NCBI GenBank assembly: GCA_021792615.1
Contig: JAJYUJ010000005.1
Location: 1-64,000, forward strand
DNA length: 64,000 nucleotides
Direction of reading: 5' to 3'
Source of the DNA: a bacterium
Lineage (GTDB): Bacteria; JAMCPX01
Positions 1 through 8,220 of this stretch are shown here, piece by piece. The position numbers were made by a program, and so were the translations under genes. Within the stretch, counting starts at the first letter, position 1; each line of letters starts with the position of its first letter. The notes under the pieces were generated by a model. That model was not told the origin of the DNA. It saw only the letters and a program-made list of their open reading frames with translations, and did no database searches.

Positions 1-60
1 TCCGATCACTTCGAGTTTCACCTGAAGCGCTATATTTTTTCCGTCTATTATCTGTGCCAT
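1..60 (-). CDS. folD: Bifunctional methylenetetrahydrofolate dehydrogenase/cyclohydrolase, N-terminal fragment
   Basis: Only the first 20 codons are inside the window; the gene runs off the left edge. The peptide starts MAQIIDGKNIA and continues LQVKLEV, the usual FolD N-terminus in which the early Lys region leads into the first helix. The ATG is preceded by an AGGAAA Shine-Dalgarno. FolD interconverts methylene-, methenyl- and formyl-tetrahydrofolate in the cytoplasm. The assignment rests on a short but characteristic stretch, so it is good but not certain. The gene is divergent from the accessory island that follows. Confidence 0.75.
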   Translation of the reverse strand, partial: MAQIIDGKNIALQVKLEVIG

Positions 61-78
61 TGTATTTCCTGCAATTCC

Positions 79-109
79 AGTATATCAATTAGAAATTAAG
101 AGTTGTCAA
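79..109 (-). promoter_or_regulatory. Candidate sigma-70 promoter for folD
   Basis: On the minus strand a perfect TTGACA (104-109) is followed by GATATACT. Reading TATACT (79-84) as the -10 gives a 19-bp spacer; reading GATATA (81-86) gives 17 bp. It lies just upstream of the folD Shine-Dalgarno. The spacing ambiguity limits confidence. Confidence 0.4.
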
Positions 110-151
110 TATTTAAAGTTGTGATTACAGTATCTCAGGATAAGACACTGT

Positions 152-1000
152 ATGATCCAATTAACCGAAGATACGTATGAACAAATTCTTGCAGTCTGTT
201 TGAATAACAGTTCATCTTCTATAGACTTGACGCAGGCTTCTTTTATAGACCCCTGCGGTATGGTCGGTTTGCTCGAGATTGGTGAATTTTTTAAATCAAA
301 AGATATCGTGAATACTATTCAGCTTCCAGAATTAGAAGAAGTACTTAAATATCTTGAAAGAATGGACTTTTTCAAATTTGCCGACAACTATTTCAACCTC
401 ATACCTTCTAAGCCTGAAATACCGGAAAAATACAAGAGGAGTTCTTATTCCGATGTTCTGCTTGAGATTACGCCTATAGAAAAATCGGATGATATTCATT
501 TTATCGTTGGAAAGGTTAAAGAGCGCGCCAATGCAATCCTGAAAAAGCATCTAAATTATGATGAAAAAACAATAAACGACTTTATCGTGGCTCTATCAGA
601 GGTATGTCAGAACATCATTGAGCATAGTGAAAACAGAGGGTTTGTTGGCATACAGAAATACCGCTTCCAACATATCAATAAAAATGTCGTAAAGATTGCA
701 GTAATGGATATTGGCATAGGCTTCAAAAAATCTTTGTCAGAGCGTTTTATGTTAAAAGACGATTTTGATGCTATTGAAAAAGCGCTCATTCACGGTGCTA
801 CAAGATATACAGAAGAAGGAAGAGGTCATGGACTTGCTGCGGTAAGGCGTTTTGTGTCTCAGTGGAATGGAAAGCTCTCCATACGTTCAGGGACAGCAAA
901 ACTTTCAATCATCCCCGACTGGGCAAGAGGTAAAGAAAAGGAGATTAATCTTACCGAATTCCCCGGTGCCCAGATAAACATTATGCTACCACAAGTGTAG
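152..1000 (+). CDS. STAS-like / GHKL (HATPase) fusion, putative anti-sigma-type regulator
   Basis: This 282-residue protein seems to join two modules. Residues about 1-90 resemble a STAS domain (a hydrophobic strand then FIDPCGMVGLLEIGEF). Residues about 115-282 form a GHKL ATPase: N-box SEVCQNIIEHS near 147, G1 box DIGIG near 184, G2 box GRGHGLAAVRRF near 223. RsbW/SpoIIAB-type kinases have this ATPase and normally act on a separate STAS partner; here both are in one chain. There is no His-kinase dimerisation helix or membrane segment, so it should be cytosolic. It opens an AT-rich, same-strand island; a second STAS-like protein closes it. The Shine-Dalgarno (AGGA about 11 bp upstream) is weak. 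A regulatory role is inferred from fold only. Confidence 0.7.
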   Translation: MIQLTEDTYEQILAVCLNNSSSSIDLTQASFIDPCGMVGLLEIGEFFKSKDIVNTIQLPELEEVLKYLERMDFFKFADNYFNLIPSKPEIPEKYKRSSYSDVLLEITPIEKSDDIHFIVGKVKERANAILKKHLNYDEKTINDFIVALSEVCQNIIEHSENRGFVGIQKYRFQHINKNVVKIAVMDIGIGFKKSLSERFMLKDDFDAIEKALIHGATRYTEEGRGHGLAAVRRFVSQWNGKLSIRSGTAKLSIIPDWARGKEKEINLTEFPGAQINIMLPQV

Positions 1001-1120
1001 GTAGCAAACTTCCCCAACCTGCAAAGATTTCTCTTGACACAGAGAATAATACATGTTTCAATTGAATCAATTGAATTAGTAGAAGTTGTTTAAACGAAAA
1101 TTAATAAAAAGAAGAAGACA

Positions 1121-1270
1121 ATGAGCTTTGCAAAATGTGTGGCAAAGTTCGAGGAGTATTTCAATGACCCGGAGTAACACGATAAAATCTTCACAGAACT
1201 TGGGTTTAAATATGTAGAATATGGATATGGTGGCTTCTGTTTCGAATGTGAACAGAAACTGCGGCATTAA
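1121..1270 (+). pseudogene. Short reading frame interrupted by one in-frame TAA
   Basis: An ATG after a purine-rich AAAAAGAAGAAG stretch opens 18 codons (MSFAKCVAKFEEYFNDPE), a TAA at 1175-1177, then 30 more codons in the same frame ending in a second TAA. The second half (HDKIFTELGFKYVEYGYG, then a CxxC pair as FCFEC) reads like protein and needs no frameshift. It could be a decayed ~49-residue gene or chance. I recognise no family. It occupies most of the 403-bp gap between the regulator and the OLD nuclease. Confidence 0.35.
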
Positions 1271-1323
1271 CATTATAATAAATGCACCTTAAAAAATATT
1301 TTTTGAATAAAGAGAAAAAGAAT

Positions 1324-1380
1324 ATAGTATTTTCTATAGGTATATAAGAGATAACATCATGATCTGGATACTATTTTCTA
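1324..1380. promoter_or_regulatory. Paired repeats upstream of the OLD nuclease gene (candidate operator)
   Basis: ATAGTAT (1324-1330) and ATACTAT (1368-1374) are exact inverted repeats. The same segments also form an imperfect direct repeat, TAGTATTTTCTA (1325-1336) and TACTATTTTCTA (1369-1380), 11 of 12 matching, 44 bp apart (about four helical turns). They end just before the AGGAGG ribosome site of the next gene, a plausible place for a regulator to bind. The AT-rich background raises the chance of coincidence. Confidence 0.35.
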
Positions 1381-1403
1381 ATTATACAGAAGGAGGTTAT
1401 TAA

Positions 1404-3410
1404 ATGAAACTCCGACGGGCACGTATAACAAATTATAAATCTATTGTGGAAAGCGGTATTGTCGAGATTGAAGATGGTGTTACTGTCGTAATTGGCAAAA
1501 ATGAGCAGGGTAAAACAACCTTTCTTAAGTCTCTTGCATCATTCAATCGTGACTGGTCTTACAGACCAGGAGACCTACCCAATCATTTGAGACGTCAATT
1601 GGAAAAGGAACCGCCTGAAACTTTAGAAATTGTATCTTTATGGTTTAATTTAGAACCACAGGATCTAACAGAACTTCATAATCTAATAAACGATATTGAC
1701 CAGATTCAGGAATTAAAATGTGTTCGTTATTTTGATAACCATTATACATATTCACTAATTAGAGGCCAAGAAGAACAGCCAATCACTTTTGTTCCACTTG
1801 ATGTTTCAAAGGAAGCGTCACAGCTAAAGGAAGTTGCAAAAGCGCTAGTCACAAAATTCAATGCTCATGCTAATCGATTCCCACAATTTGCAGCTAGCAA
1901 AGAGCAATATTCACAGATTATTAATACCCTTCTAAATGCTTCTTTGACATCTTCACAGCATATTACAGATAGCGGTGAAACATTTATAACGGCACTTAAA
2001 AGTTTACCAGCACAAGATGCTGCAATACAACAAGACATTGCATCCGCATCTTCACAGGTTACCAATATTGTTGCTTCTGCTGCTTCTATTGCAAAACAAG
2101 ATCAAGGTGAAATATTTCAAAGCAAGCTTCCCATATTTTTATTTCATAGCACGAAAAGCGATGCAATTCCTAATGAAGTCCCGGTTACCGAGTTTCTTGA
2201 AGCGCCAGAAAAGATTTCTAGAGGTATGTTGCACCTATGCCGTGCCGCAGGTTTAACTATGGAAGAATTGAAAAAACTAGCTTCATCAGTAGATAGCTCA
2301 GAACGGCATAGTTATGAAGACTATTATACAAAATCCCTCTCAGGAGCAATTAATGAGTATTGGAAACAAGAATCTTATAAAATTTATTTTCAAATTGAGA
2401 ACGGGAAGCTTAATATCTCAATAAGCGATTCTACATATGACCAGCGTATTTTTCCTTCAGAGCGGAGTGAAGGATTTCAATGGTATTTGTCATTTTATAC
2501 AACGGTCCTCAATGAGATAGGGCCAAACAATAAGTTCATTCTTTTACTCGATAATCCTGGATTAGAGCTTCATATTGATGGGCAAAGAGACATTAAAAAC
2601 TTTCTTGAAAATAGGATCGCCTTCAATAGTCAAGTAATCTATGTAACACATTCACCATCAATGATTGATCCCTTCAACTTAGGTCAATTACGTAGAGTTA
2701 CACTTATGGGAGAAGAACAAGGAACCAAAATTGATGCTCGTTTGATTAAAGAAGGTAATGATTTCGATCTGCTAGAACCAGTCCGCGCAGCTATTGGAAT
2801 GAGCTTGGCAGGTAGTCTTATTGTAAGTGATTATACAGTTCTTGTTGAAGGAGCCTCAGATAAACCAATTCTGGATGCTGCATTTGGTGTGTGGCCGCCG
2901 GCCGATGGTCGTAAGGTGCTCATCAATGGGAGTATGTCTGAAAGTAAAGATGGCATACTCGCACGCTTTTATGCTCGAACCCAATTACCTTACATTGTTT
3001 TGCTTGATGCGGACTCTGCAGGAAGAAGTATAAAAGGTATTCTCATCTCTAAAGGAATCCCTGAAGATCGAATTCTTATGCTAAATGATATATTCACAGA
3101 TCGTCAAAATGACTTTGCAATTGAGGATCTTGTAAGCTGGGACTTTTACAGTAAAGCTGTTAAAAAAGAATATGCTGATTGGACTGAGGAGATCAGCAAC
3201 GATAGCGGCACACAAAAACGTGTAGAAATCTATGAGAAGGCTTTCAAGACCCGAAAGGGAATTGGTTTCAGCAAGAAACGAGTTGCTGAAACCATAGGGC
3301 GAATGCTTTATAATAATGAACATGACGATGAGACAAAAGATAATCTTCACAAGCTTCTTCAGGAGATAAAGAAGCGCTTTGGTTCTTCTACCGCCGGTGA
3401 AAGATCGTAG
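1404..3410 (+). CDS. OLD-family ATPase/TOPRIM endonuclease
   Basis: A 668-residue protein with the OLD nuclease architecture. Residues 31-38 hold the Walker A motif GKNEQGKT after an RNYKSI-type N-terminus (here ITNYKSI). A Walker B (ILLLDNPG, near 381) and the switch His (VTHSP, near 420) follow. A C-terminal TOPRIM domain carries the conserved Glu in LVEGASD (near 480) and DxD in LLDADSAG (near 533). OLD nucleases couple an ABC-type ATPase to metal-dependent DNA cleavage, and many act in phage defence. No UvrD-like GajB helicase is adjacent, so this is not Gabija; it sits next to a restriction-modification pair. The start has a strong AGGAGG, seven bases upstream. Family assignment is firm; a defence role is inferred. 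Confidence 0.88.
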   Translation: MKLRRARITNYKSIVESGIVEIEDGVTVVIGKNEQGKTTFLKSLASFNRDWSYRPGDLPNHLRRQLEKEPPETLEIVSLWFNLEPQDLTELHNLINDIDQIQELKCVRYFDNHYTYSLIRGQEEQPITFVPLDVSKEASQLKEVAKALVTKFNAHANRFPQFAASKEQYSQIINTLLNASLTSSQHITDSGETFITALKSLPAQDAAIQQDIASASSQVTNIVASAASIAKQDQGEIFQSKLPIFLFHSTKSDAIPNEVPVTEFLEAPEKISRGMLHLCRAAGLTMEELKKLASSVDSSERHSYEDYYTKSLSGAINEYWKQESYKIYFQIENGKLNISISDSTYDQRIFPSERSEGFQWYLSFYTTVLNEIGPNNKFILLLDNPGLELHIDGQRDIKNFLENRIAFNSQVIYVTHSPSMIDPFNLGQLRRVTLMGEEQGTKIDARLIKEGNDFDLLEPVRAAIGMSLAGSLIVSDYTVLVEGASDKPILDAAFGVWPPADGRKVLINGSMSESKDGILARFYARTQLPYIVLLDADSAGRSIKGILISKGIPEDRILMLNDIFTDRQNDFAIEDLVSWDFYSKAVKKEYADWTEEISNDSGTQKRVEIYEKAFKTRKGIGFSKKRVAETIGRMLYNNEHDDETKDNLHKLLQEIKKRFGSSTAGERS

Positions 3411-3478
3411 CCTATAAAAAAATAATATTAAATTGAATAAATTTAACATACGTATCAAAAATATAAAGGAGATATTAT

Positions 3479-4852
3479 ATGGTAAAAGGTGATATTCCTT
3501 TCGGCGCTCAGTTTTCACCCAGCCAGATTGATTTATCCAGAGTGATTGATTTATGTAATAAATATGAGGGCAACCGAACAGAATTAGAGAAAGCGATCCA
3601 GCAAGAATTTTTCAGCACCAAAGGGGAAAATGCTTATAATCAAGCAAAGCTTGCAATGAATACCGCTCTTGGACTAATTGCTTATGGAATTATAGATAGA
3701 AATGGTAACTTAACCGAACTAGGGAAAGACCTTCTTTCATTAAAAGATAATCCCTCTCAATTTTACAAACGTTTTGCTCAGCATATTCTGCTCAATCTGA
3801 GGGGATTGGATTTGGTTGAGACATCTCAAGATATGCAAGCAAGGAATGAGCATTTTGATCTTGTAAAATTTCGTGAATGGCTTGAAGAAAGAGGTATCCA
3901 CGTCCCCCGTGGTTCCGTTGGTATGAGCAGTATGAGATTATGGTTGGAAAAAGCAGGGCTTGTTAAGTCAACTGATTGGCAGATTGATCCTTTGGTATTA
4001 AAGTCACTTTTAGGTGCAGGAACAGAGGAAATTGATACTCTTGCGATGCTGTCACAAGAACAAAGGGCGTATCTGAAAGCTTTAACAAATATCTCTGATA
4101 AGAGAGCCTTCCCTGCAAATGAAATAGAACGATTGGCTACCCAACTATATGGTGTTAAATACAATGAAAAAATGTTGCCCAAACAAGTATTATACCCTCT
4201 GCAAGATATAGGATATATTAAAATCATAAAACAAACAGGAGGACGGGGAGCAAAGCCATTTATCGTTAAACCAACAAAAAAGCTAAAAAATGAAGTTATA
4301 GCACCCCTACTTGTGGCTTTAGAAAAACAAACCACATCTGATTTGAGACCGATGTTAAGAAAAGCGTTAAAGGATATTTTAAAGGATCTTATCCATGCAA
4401 ACAAACACACTAAAGGATTGGCTCTAGAAGCTTTAGCATTTTATTTGATGCGATTGGTAGACTTAACTTATATTGCTACCCGTTTACGGGGGAAAGCTAC
4501 CGGAGGTGCAGAAGTGGATTTAATATTTGAAGGAACAAGGTTTATTTTCAGCAGGTGGCAAATACAATGTAAAAACACCCGTATAGTCTCTCTTGATGAT
4601 GTAGCAAAAGAAGTTGGACTTACCTTCAAACTCAAATCAAATGTAATAATGGTTGTATCGACCGGCAGTATAAGTAGTGACGCTCGCAACTTTGCACATT
4701 ATATAATGAATACCACAAATCTTGATATTATACTTATAGACAGGGCTGATATTGAAAAAATAGGGGAAAATCCCATCTATATTTCTACAATCCTCGATAG
4801 AGAAGCAAAGAGAGCTATGCAAATAAAAAAATTGGAGATTAATAAAATATGA
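3479..4852 (+). CDS. Mrr-like (PD-(D/E)xK) restriction endonuclease
   Basis: A 457-residue protein. The C-terminal third has a Mrr_cat-type nuclease core: a helix with Glu (GLALEALAFYL, near 318), then GGAEVDLIF (Asp near 346) and the QxK element WQIQCKN (near 360), followed by alternating strands and helices (NVIMVVSTG). The N-terminal two thirds are mostly helical with winged-helix-like stretches, probably for DNA recognition. It overlaps the following methyltransferase by four bases (ATGA), typical of a translationally coupled R-M pair. The partner resembles M.PvuII, but this protein is about three times the size of R.PvuII and does not resemble it, so specificity cannot be read across. 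AGGAGA precedes the ATG. Confidence 0.78.
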   Translation: MVKGDIPFGAQFSPSQIDLSRVIDLCNKYEGNRTELEKAIQQEFFSTKGENAYNQAKLAMNTALGLIAYGIIDRNGNLTELGKDLLSLKDNPSQFYKRFAQHILLNLRGLDLVETSQDMQARNEHFDLVKFREWLEERGIHVPRGSVGMSSMRLWLEKAGLVKSTDWQIDPLVLKSLLGAGTEEIDTLAMLSQEQRAYLKALTNISDKRAFPANEIERLATQLYGVKYNEKMLPKQVLYPLQDIGYIKIIKQTGGRGAKPFIVKPTKKLKNEVIAPLLVALEKQTTSDLRPMLRKALKDILKDLIHANKHTKGLALEALAFYLMRLVDLTYIATRLRGKATGGAEVDLIFEGTRFIFSRWQIQCKNTRIVSLDDVAKEVGLTFKLKSNVIMVVSTGSISSDARNFAHYIMNTTNLDIILIDRADIEKIGENPIYISTILDREAKRAMQIKKLEINKI

Positions 4853-5814
4853 AAAAATATAAACCATATTATGAAACTAAATTAGGTTCCGCATATCTCG
4901 GAGACGCTTTTGATCTGCTTGATACCATTGATAAAGGCAGTGTTGATTTGATAATGACTTCGCCTCCTTTTGCTTTAAGGCGGAAGAAAGAATATGGCAA
5001 TGTTGATGCTGAAAACTACGTTGATTGGTTTTTACCATTTGCAGAAAAATTTTATGATGTACTTAAACCTAATGGTAGTTTGGTCATTGACATAGGCGGG
5101 AGCTGGTTACCCGGAAAACCTGTAAAAAGCTTGTATCATTATGAACTGCTTCTTGCTCTATGCAAAATACCTAATCGGACGTTATATTTAGCTCAGGAAT
5201 TCTTTTGGTATAATCCTGCTCGACTACCAACTCCGGCAGAATGGGTAAATGTGAGACGAGAGCGTGTAAAAGATGCCGTTGACAATGTATGGTGGCTTTC
5301 AAAAAATCCACATCCAAAAGCCAATAATCGCAAAGTACTGCAACCTTACAGCGATAGCATGCAGGAGTTACTCAAACGAGGATATAAAGCTAAACTCAGA
5401 CCAAGTGGCCATGATATTTCAACAAAATTCAGTCGTGATAACGGCGGAGCTATACCTCCAAATCTACTTGAAATTGCAAATACAGAATCAAACAGTAAAT
5501 ATTTAAGGGCATGCCGACAATTCAATCTGAAACCTCATCCAGCCAGATACCCTGCTGGTATTCCAGAATTTTTTATAAAATTCCTGACGGAGCCTCATGA
5601 TCTTGTAGTTGATCCTTTCGCTGGTTCTAATGTTACTGGCGAGGTTGCTGAAACATCCAATAGACGATGGTACTCATTTGAACTTAAAGAGGAGTATTTA
5701 AAAGGCTCTCTTTTTAGATTCGAAGAATTCTGCCCCACTGAGATAAAAAGTAATGGTTGCGTAAAAATGCAGCCTGAAGAAAAACCTATCCAATTACCTG
5801 TTTTATTCAGGTAA
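4849..5814 (+). CDS. Type II DNA (cytosine-N4) methyltransferase, M.PvuII-like
   Basis: A 321-residue beta-class methyltransferase. Catalytic motif IV TSPPFALRRKKEYGN starts near residue 37, and the SAM-binding motif DPFAGSNVTGEVAE is near 256, the order expected for N4-cytosine enzymes. From memory of M.PvuII, the segments around YVDWF, WVN.R..RVKDAV, RPSGHDI, GG.IPPNLL and HPAR.PA..PEFF match closely, so modification of a CAGCTG-like site is a reasonable hypothesis, but the target-recognition region was not compared by alignment. It protects host DNA from the nuclease encoded just upstream. Confidence 0.88.
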   Translation: MKKYKPYYETKLGSAYLGDAFDLLDTIDKGSVDLIMTSPPFALRRKKEYGNVDAENYVDWFLPFAEKFYDVLKPNGSLVIDIGGSWLPGKPVKSLYHYELLLALCKIPNRTLYLAQEFFWYNPARLPTPAEWVNVRRERVKDAVDNVWWLSKNPHPKANNRKVLQPYSDSMQELLKRGYKAKLRPSGHDISTKFSRDNGGAIPPNLLEIANTESNSKYLRACRQFNLKPHPARYPAGIPEFFIKFLTEPHDLVVDPFAGSNVTGEVAETSNRRWYSFELKEEYLKGSLFRFEEFCPTEIKSNGCVKMQPEEKPIQLPVLFR

Positions 5815-5830
5815 ACCTTGCGGATTTACT

Positions 5831-6112
5831 ATGGAAATAAATGGTAATAAAAATAAAACCAATAAGCTTAAATTCATCACTTATTCGCTGCCTCAACCAT
5901 ACAGCGTTAAATATATAGTCATAGTTGCAAATAGAGGCATAACCATAGAAGTCAATCATTTTATATCATTGCAACAAGCCAAAGGGGCTTTCAAAGAGAT
6001 AGCACTTGATTACGGTTTTGAACCTAAAAAGATAAACAATTCTGATAACTACGATGTTTCTATTTGGAAGTTGACAGAGGATCGATATAAAAGGGTTTTT
6101 TTGCATATTTAA
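5831..6112 (+). CDS. Small protein of unknown function (93 aa)
   Basis: I do not recognise this family. The first dozen residues are Asn/Lys-rich, followed by two predicted beta strands (YSVKYIVIVANRGITIEV), an amphipathic helix (SLQQAKGAFKEIALDYGF) and a C-terminal strand/helix (YDVSIWKLTEDRYKRVF). No signal peptide, membrane segment or metal motif is visible. It starts 16 bases after the methyltransferase on the same strand, so it is probably co-transcribed. The Shine-Dalgarno is weak. It could be an accessory or control protein of the R-M/OLD cassette, but nothing in the sequence shows that directly. Confidence 0.55.
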   Translation: MEINGNKNKTNKLKFITYSLPQPYSVKYIVIVANRGITIEVNHFISLQQAKGAFKEIALDYGFEPKKINNSDNYDVSIWKLTEDRYKRVFLHI

Positions 6113-6133
6113 GGTTTACGAATTAATAAAGCT

Positions 6134-6694
6134 ATGACCACCTATAACCTTTATAAACTTCTCAAAGAGGAGTTGAACAATGGCTCATCCGACCTTGTTA
6201 CGAGACCGTCCGGACAGGCGATAAGGGAACGGATTGAGAGGGATATTGCAAAGGAGAAGCAGGGTGATCTTATTGCCCTCGACTTTTCGAAAATAGGGAT
6301 AATTGACTACTCATGTGCCGATGAGATTGTGGCAAAGTTGATTTCAAGGCTTTGGGCTGGTGAATATGGTGATAGATATGTTATTTTGACTGGCCTTAAC
6401 GAGAACCAGAAGGAAAATATAGAGGTTGCTTTAGAGAGAAAAGACCTTGCTATTATGGCGGAAATGCAGGACAAAGAAAAAATCCTTGTCGGGTCCCTGA
6501 ACAATTATCTTAAGGAAACGCTCAATCTGATTATTAAAAAGGGCAGGATAACGGCCAAAGAGCTTTCTGATGCGATGGAACTCGAGTCTAATACGAGCGG
6601 GATGAGGCTGTTGAATCTTTACAAGAAAAGACTCGTTAAGAGAATTGATAAAGTAACAGAGAGCGGCAAAGTGTGGATTTATGAGAAGATTTAA
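6134..6694 (+). CDS. STAS-like (DUF4325-type) protein with C-terminal winged helix
   Basis: A 186-residue protein. Residues about 35-105 form a STAS-like fold (LIALDFSKIGIIDYSCADEIVAKLI), the pattern of DUF4325-type domains. The last ~60 residues look like a winged helix (GRITAKELSDAMELESNTSGMRLLNLYKKRLVKRI). Proteins of this kind are often encoded beside GHKL ATPases; here the nearest ATPase is at the other end of the island, with the nuclease and R-M genes between. A DNA-binding regulator whose STAS domain is a target for the ATPase is a natural guess, not shown. No clear Shine-Dalgarno is visible. Confidence 0.65.
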   Translation: MTTYNLYKLLKEELNNGSSDLVTRPSGQAIRERIERDIAKEKQGDLIALDFSKIGIIDYSCADEIVAKLISRLWAGEYGDRYVILTGLNENQKENIEVALERKDLAIMAEMQDKEKILVGSLNNYLKETLNLIIKKGRITAKELSDAMELESNTSGMRLLNLYKKRLVKRIDKVTESGKVWIYEKI

Positions 6695-6782
6695 CTTATG
6701 CGGCGCCGTTTGTATTACGTCCTAAACGAATCAAATACCTGTTCAACTTTTTTGATATGCAAAAAACAGAAAGCCTATATCC

Positions 6783-8216
6783 TTGTTTAAAACCCCGGAA
6801 TGGGTTATAAAGTTTAGATTAAATATTCAGATGAAGAACTGGCTTTTAAAAAATTGGCATATCGTAATACTTGCAAATGATGCCGTCGTCATATCGGTAT
6901 CATGGTTTGCCGCATATGTTCTGCGATGGTTGTCGACACCCCTTTTCGGATACGCAATAAACCCTTTCCATATATATGCAGAATCCTACCCGGTGATGCT
7001 CGTTTTGTGGGTTGCCACAAACAGCATATTCGGCACGTATAAACCGGGTAAGCTCAAGAAAAATCTCGAGGAAATCCAGGCTGTCGTACGCGGGGTCGTG
7101 CTTGCAGCCCTTGTCGTCATGTCGGTTTCTTTCCTGTTCAAAGAGTATGACTTTGCACGGTCCGTACTGCTTATCTTTATCGGTCTGACATTCCTCCTGA
7201 CCGGCATCTCCCGGGCGATCCTGTTCAGCATACCTAATAAGCTGAGAAAATCGGGATACGGCACTATCCGGTGTATCATTGCCGGAGCCGGCACAACCGG
7301 CATACGCGCATTGCAGAGGATCTCCGATCATCCCGAAAAGGGGTACGATGTTGTCGGTTTTCTCGATGATGACCCGGACAAATTAAAGATCAACATATCA
7401 AAAAGGCCGATCCTCGGCACAATCGACAATATACGCGAAACGGTGGAACGCTACGGCATCGAGGAGGTTTTTATAGCGATCCCTTCCCTGTCCCACGGCC
7501 GTATTATGGAATTGATCATGAAGTGCGAGGGCTTGCCCGTAGGCTTCAGGATAGCCTCGGACCTTTTCGGGGTTATCGCCCACAATGCGGATATAGAATT
7601 TATAGAGGACTTCCCGGTATTCGATCTCAAGGAAGAAAAAGAAAACCTGGCATACGCCTTTTTGAAAAGGTCCATGGATCTATTCATTGCGGGTATCCTC
7701 ATTATCCTGCTTATCCCATTCTGGATCATCGTACCGCTCCTGATCCGGCTGGACTCGAAAGGAGGTATATTTTTCGTTCATGAAAGGATCGGATTGAACG
7801 GCGAACCGTTCAGGATATACAAATTCAGGACAATGCATACCACAACAAACCCATACGCCTATTCACCCGGCAAAGCGGATGATACCCGGATAACGAGGAT
7901 CGGCAGGTTTTTGCGGCAGACAAGCCTCGATGAACTGCCGAACCTCCTGAATGTACTGAAAGGTAATATGAGTATCGTAGGTCCAAGACCTGAAATGCCG
8001 TTTATCGTCGAAAACTATGAGGAATGGCAGAAAAAGAGACTTACCGTTAAACCGGGTATAACCGGTCTGTGGCAAATTCTCGGCAGGAAGGACATCCCGT
8101 TGCAGGAAAACCTTGAGTACGATTTTTATTACATCAAGAACAGGTCCTTTCTTCTGGATATAATAATCGTTCTGAAAACGATCCCTGCCATTCTCTCGAG
8201 AAAGGGTGCATACTGA
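6783..8216 (+). CDS. Undecaprenyl-phosphate sugar phosphotransferase (WbaP/WcaJ type)
   Basis: A polyisoprenyl-phosphate hexose-1-phosphate transferase that starts exopolysaccharide or O-unit assembly on the inner membrane. The N-terminus has several hydrophobic segments (about residues 20-45, 55-75, 95-120, 125-145), then a CoA-binding-like Rossmann region (IIAGAGTTGIRAL, near 163). The C-terminal catalytic domain begins near 294 (KRSMDLFIAG) and carries KFRTM, RFLRQTSLDELP and GPRPE. The frame opens at a TTG; an in-frame ATG at 6831 (MKNWLLKNWH), just before the first hydrophobic segment, is an equally good start, and neither has a strong ribosome site. The next gene follows almost directly. 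Confidence 0.88.
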   Translation: MFKTPEWVIKFRLNIQMKNWLLKNWHIVILANDAVVISVSWFAAYVLRWLSTPLFGYAINPFHIYAESYPVMLVLWVATNSIFGTYKPGKLKKNLEEIQAVVRGVVLAALVVMSVSFLFKEYDFARSVLLIFIGLTFLLTGISRAILFSIPNKLRKSGYGTIRCIIAGAGTTGIRALQRISDHPEKGYDVVGFLDDDPDKLKINISKRPILGTIDNIRETVERYGIEEVFIAIPSLSHGRIMELIMKCEGLPVGFRIASDLFGVIAHNADIEFIEDFPVFDLKEEKENLAYAFLKRSMDLFIAGILIILLIPFWIIVPLLIRLDSKGGIFFVHERIGLNGEPFRIYKFRTMHTTTNPYAYSPGKADDTRITRIGRFLRQTSLDELPNLLNVLKGNMSIVGPRPEMPFIVENYEEWQKKRLTVKPGITGLWQILGRKDIPLQENLEYDFYYIKNRSFLLDIIIVLKTIPAILSRKGAY

Positions 8217-8220
8217 TACC

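Noticed and set aside
1404-3410. Gabija system
   Set aside because: The OLD-type protein would fit GajA, but there is no UvrD/PcrA-like GajB helicase next to it.
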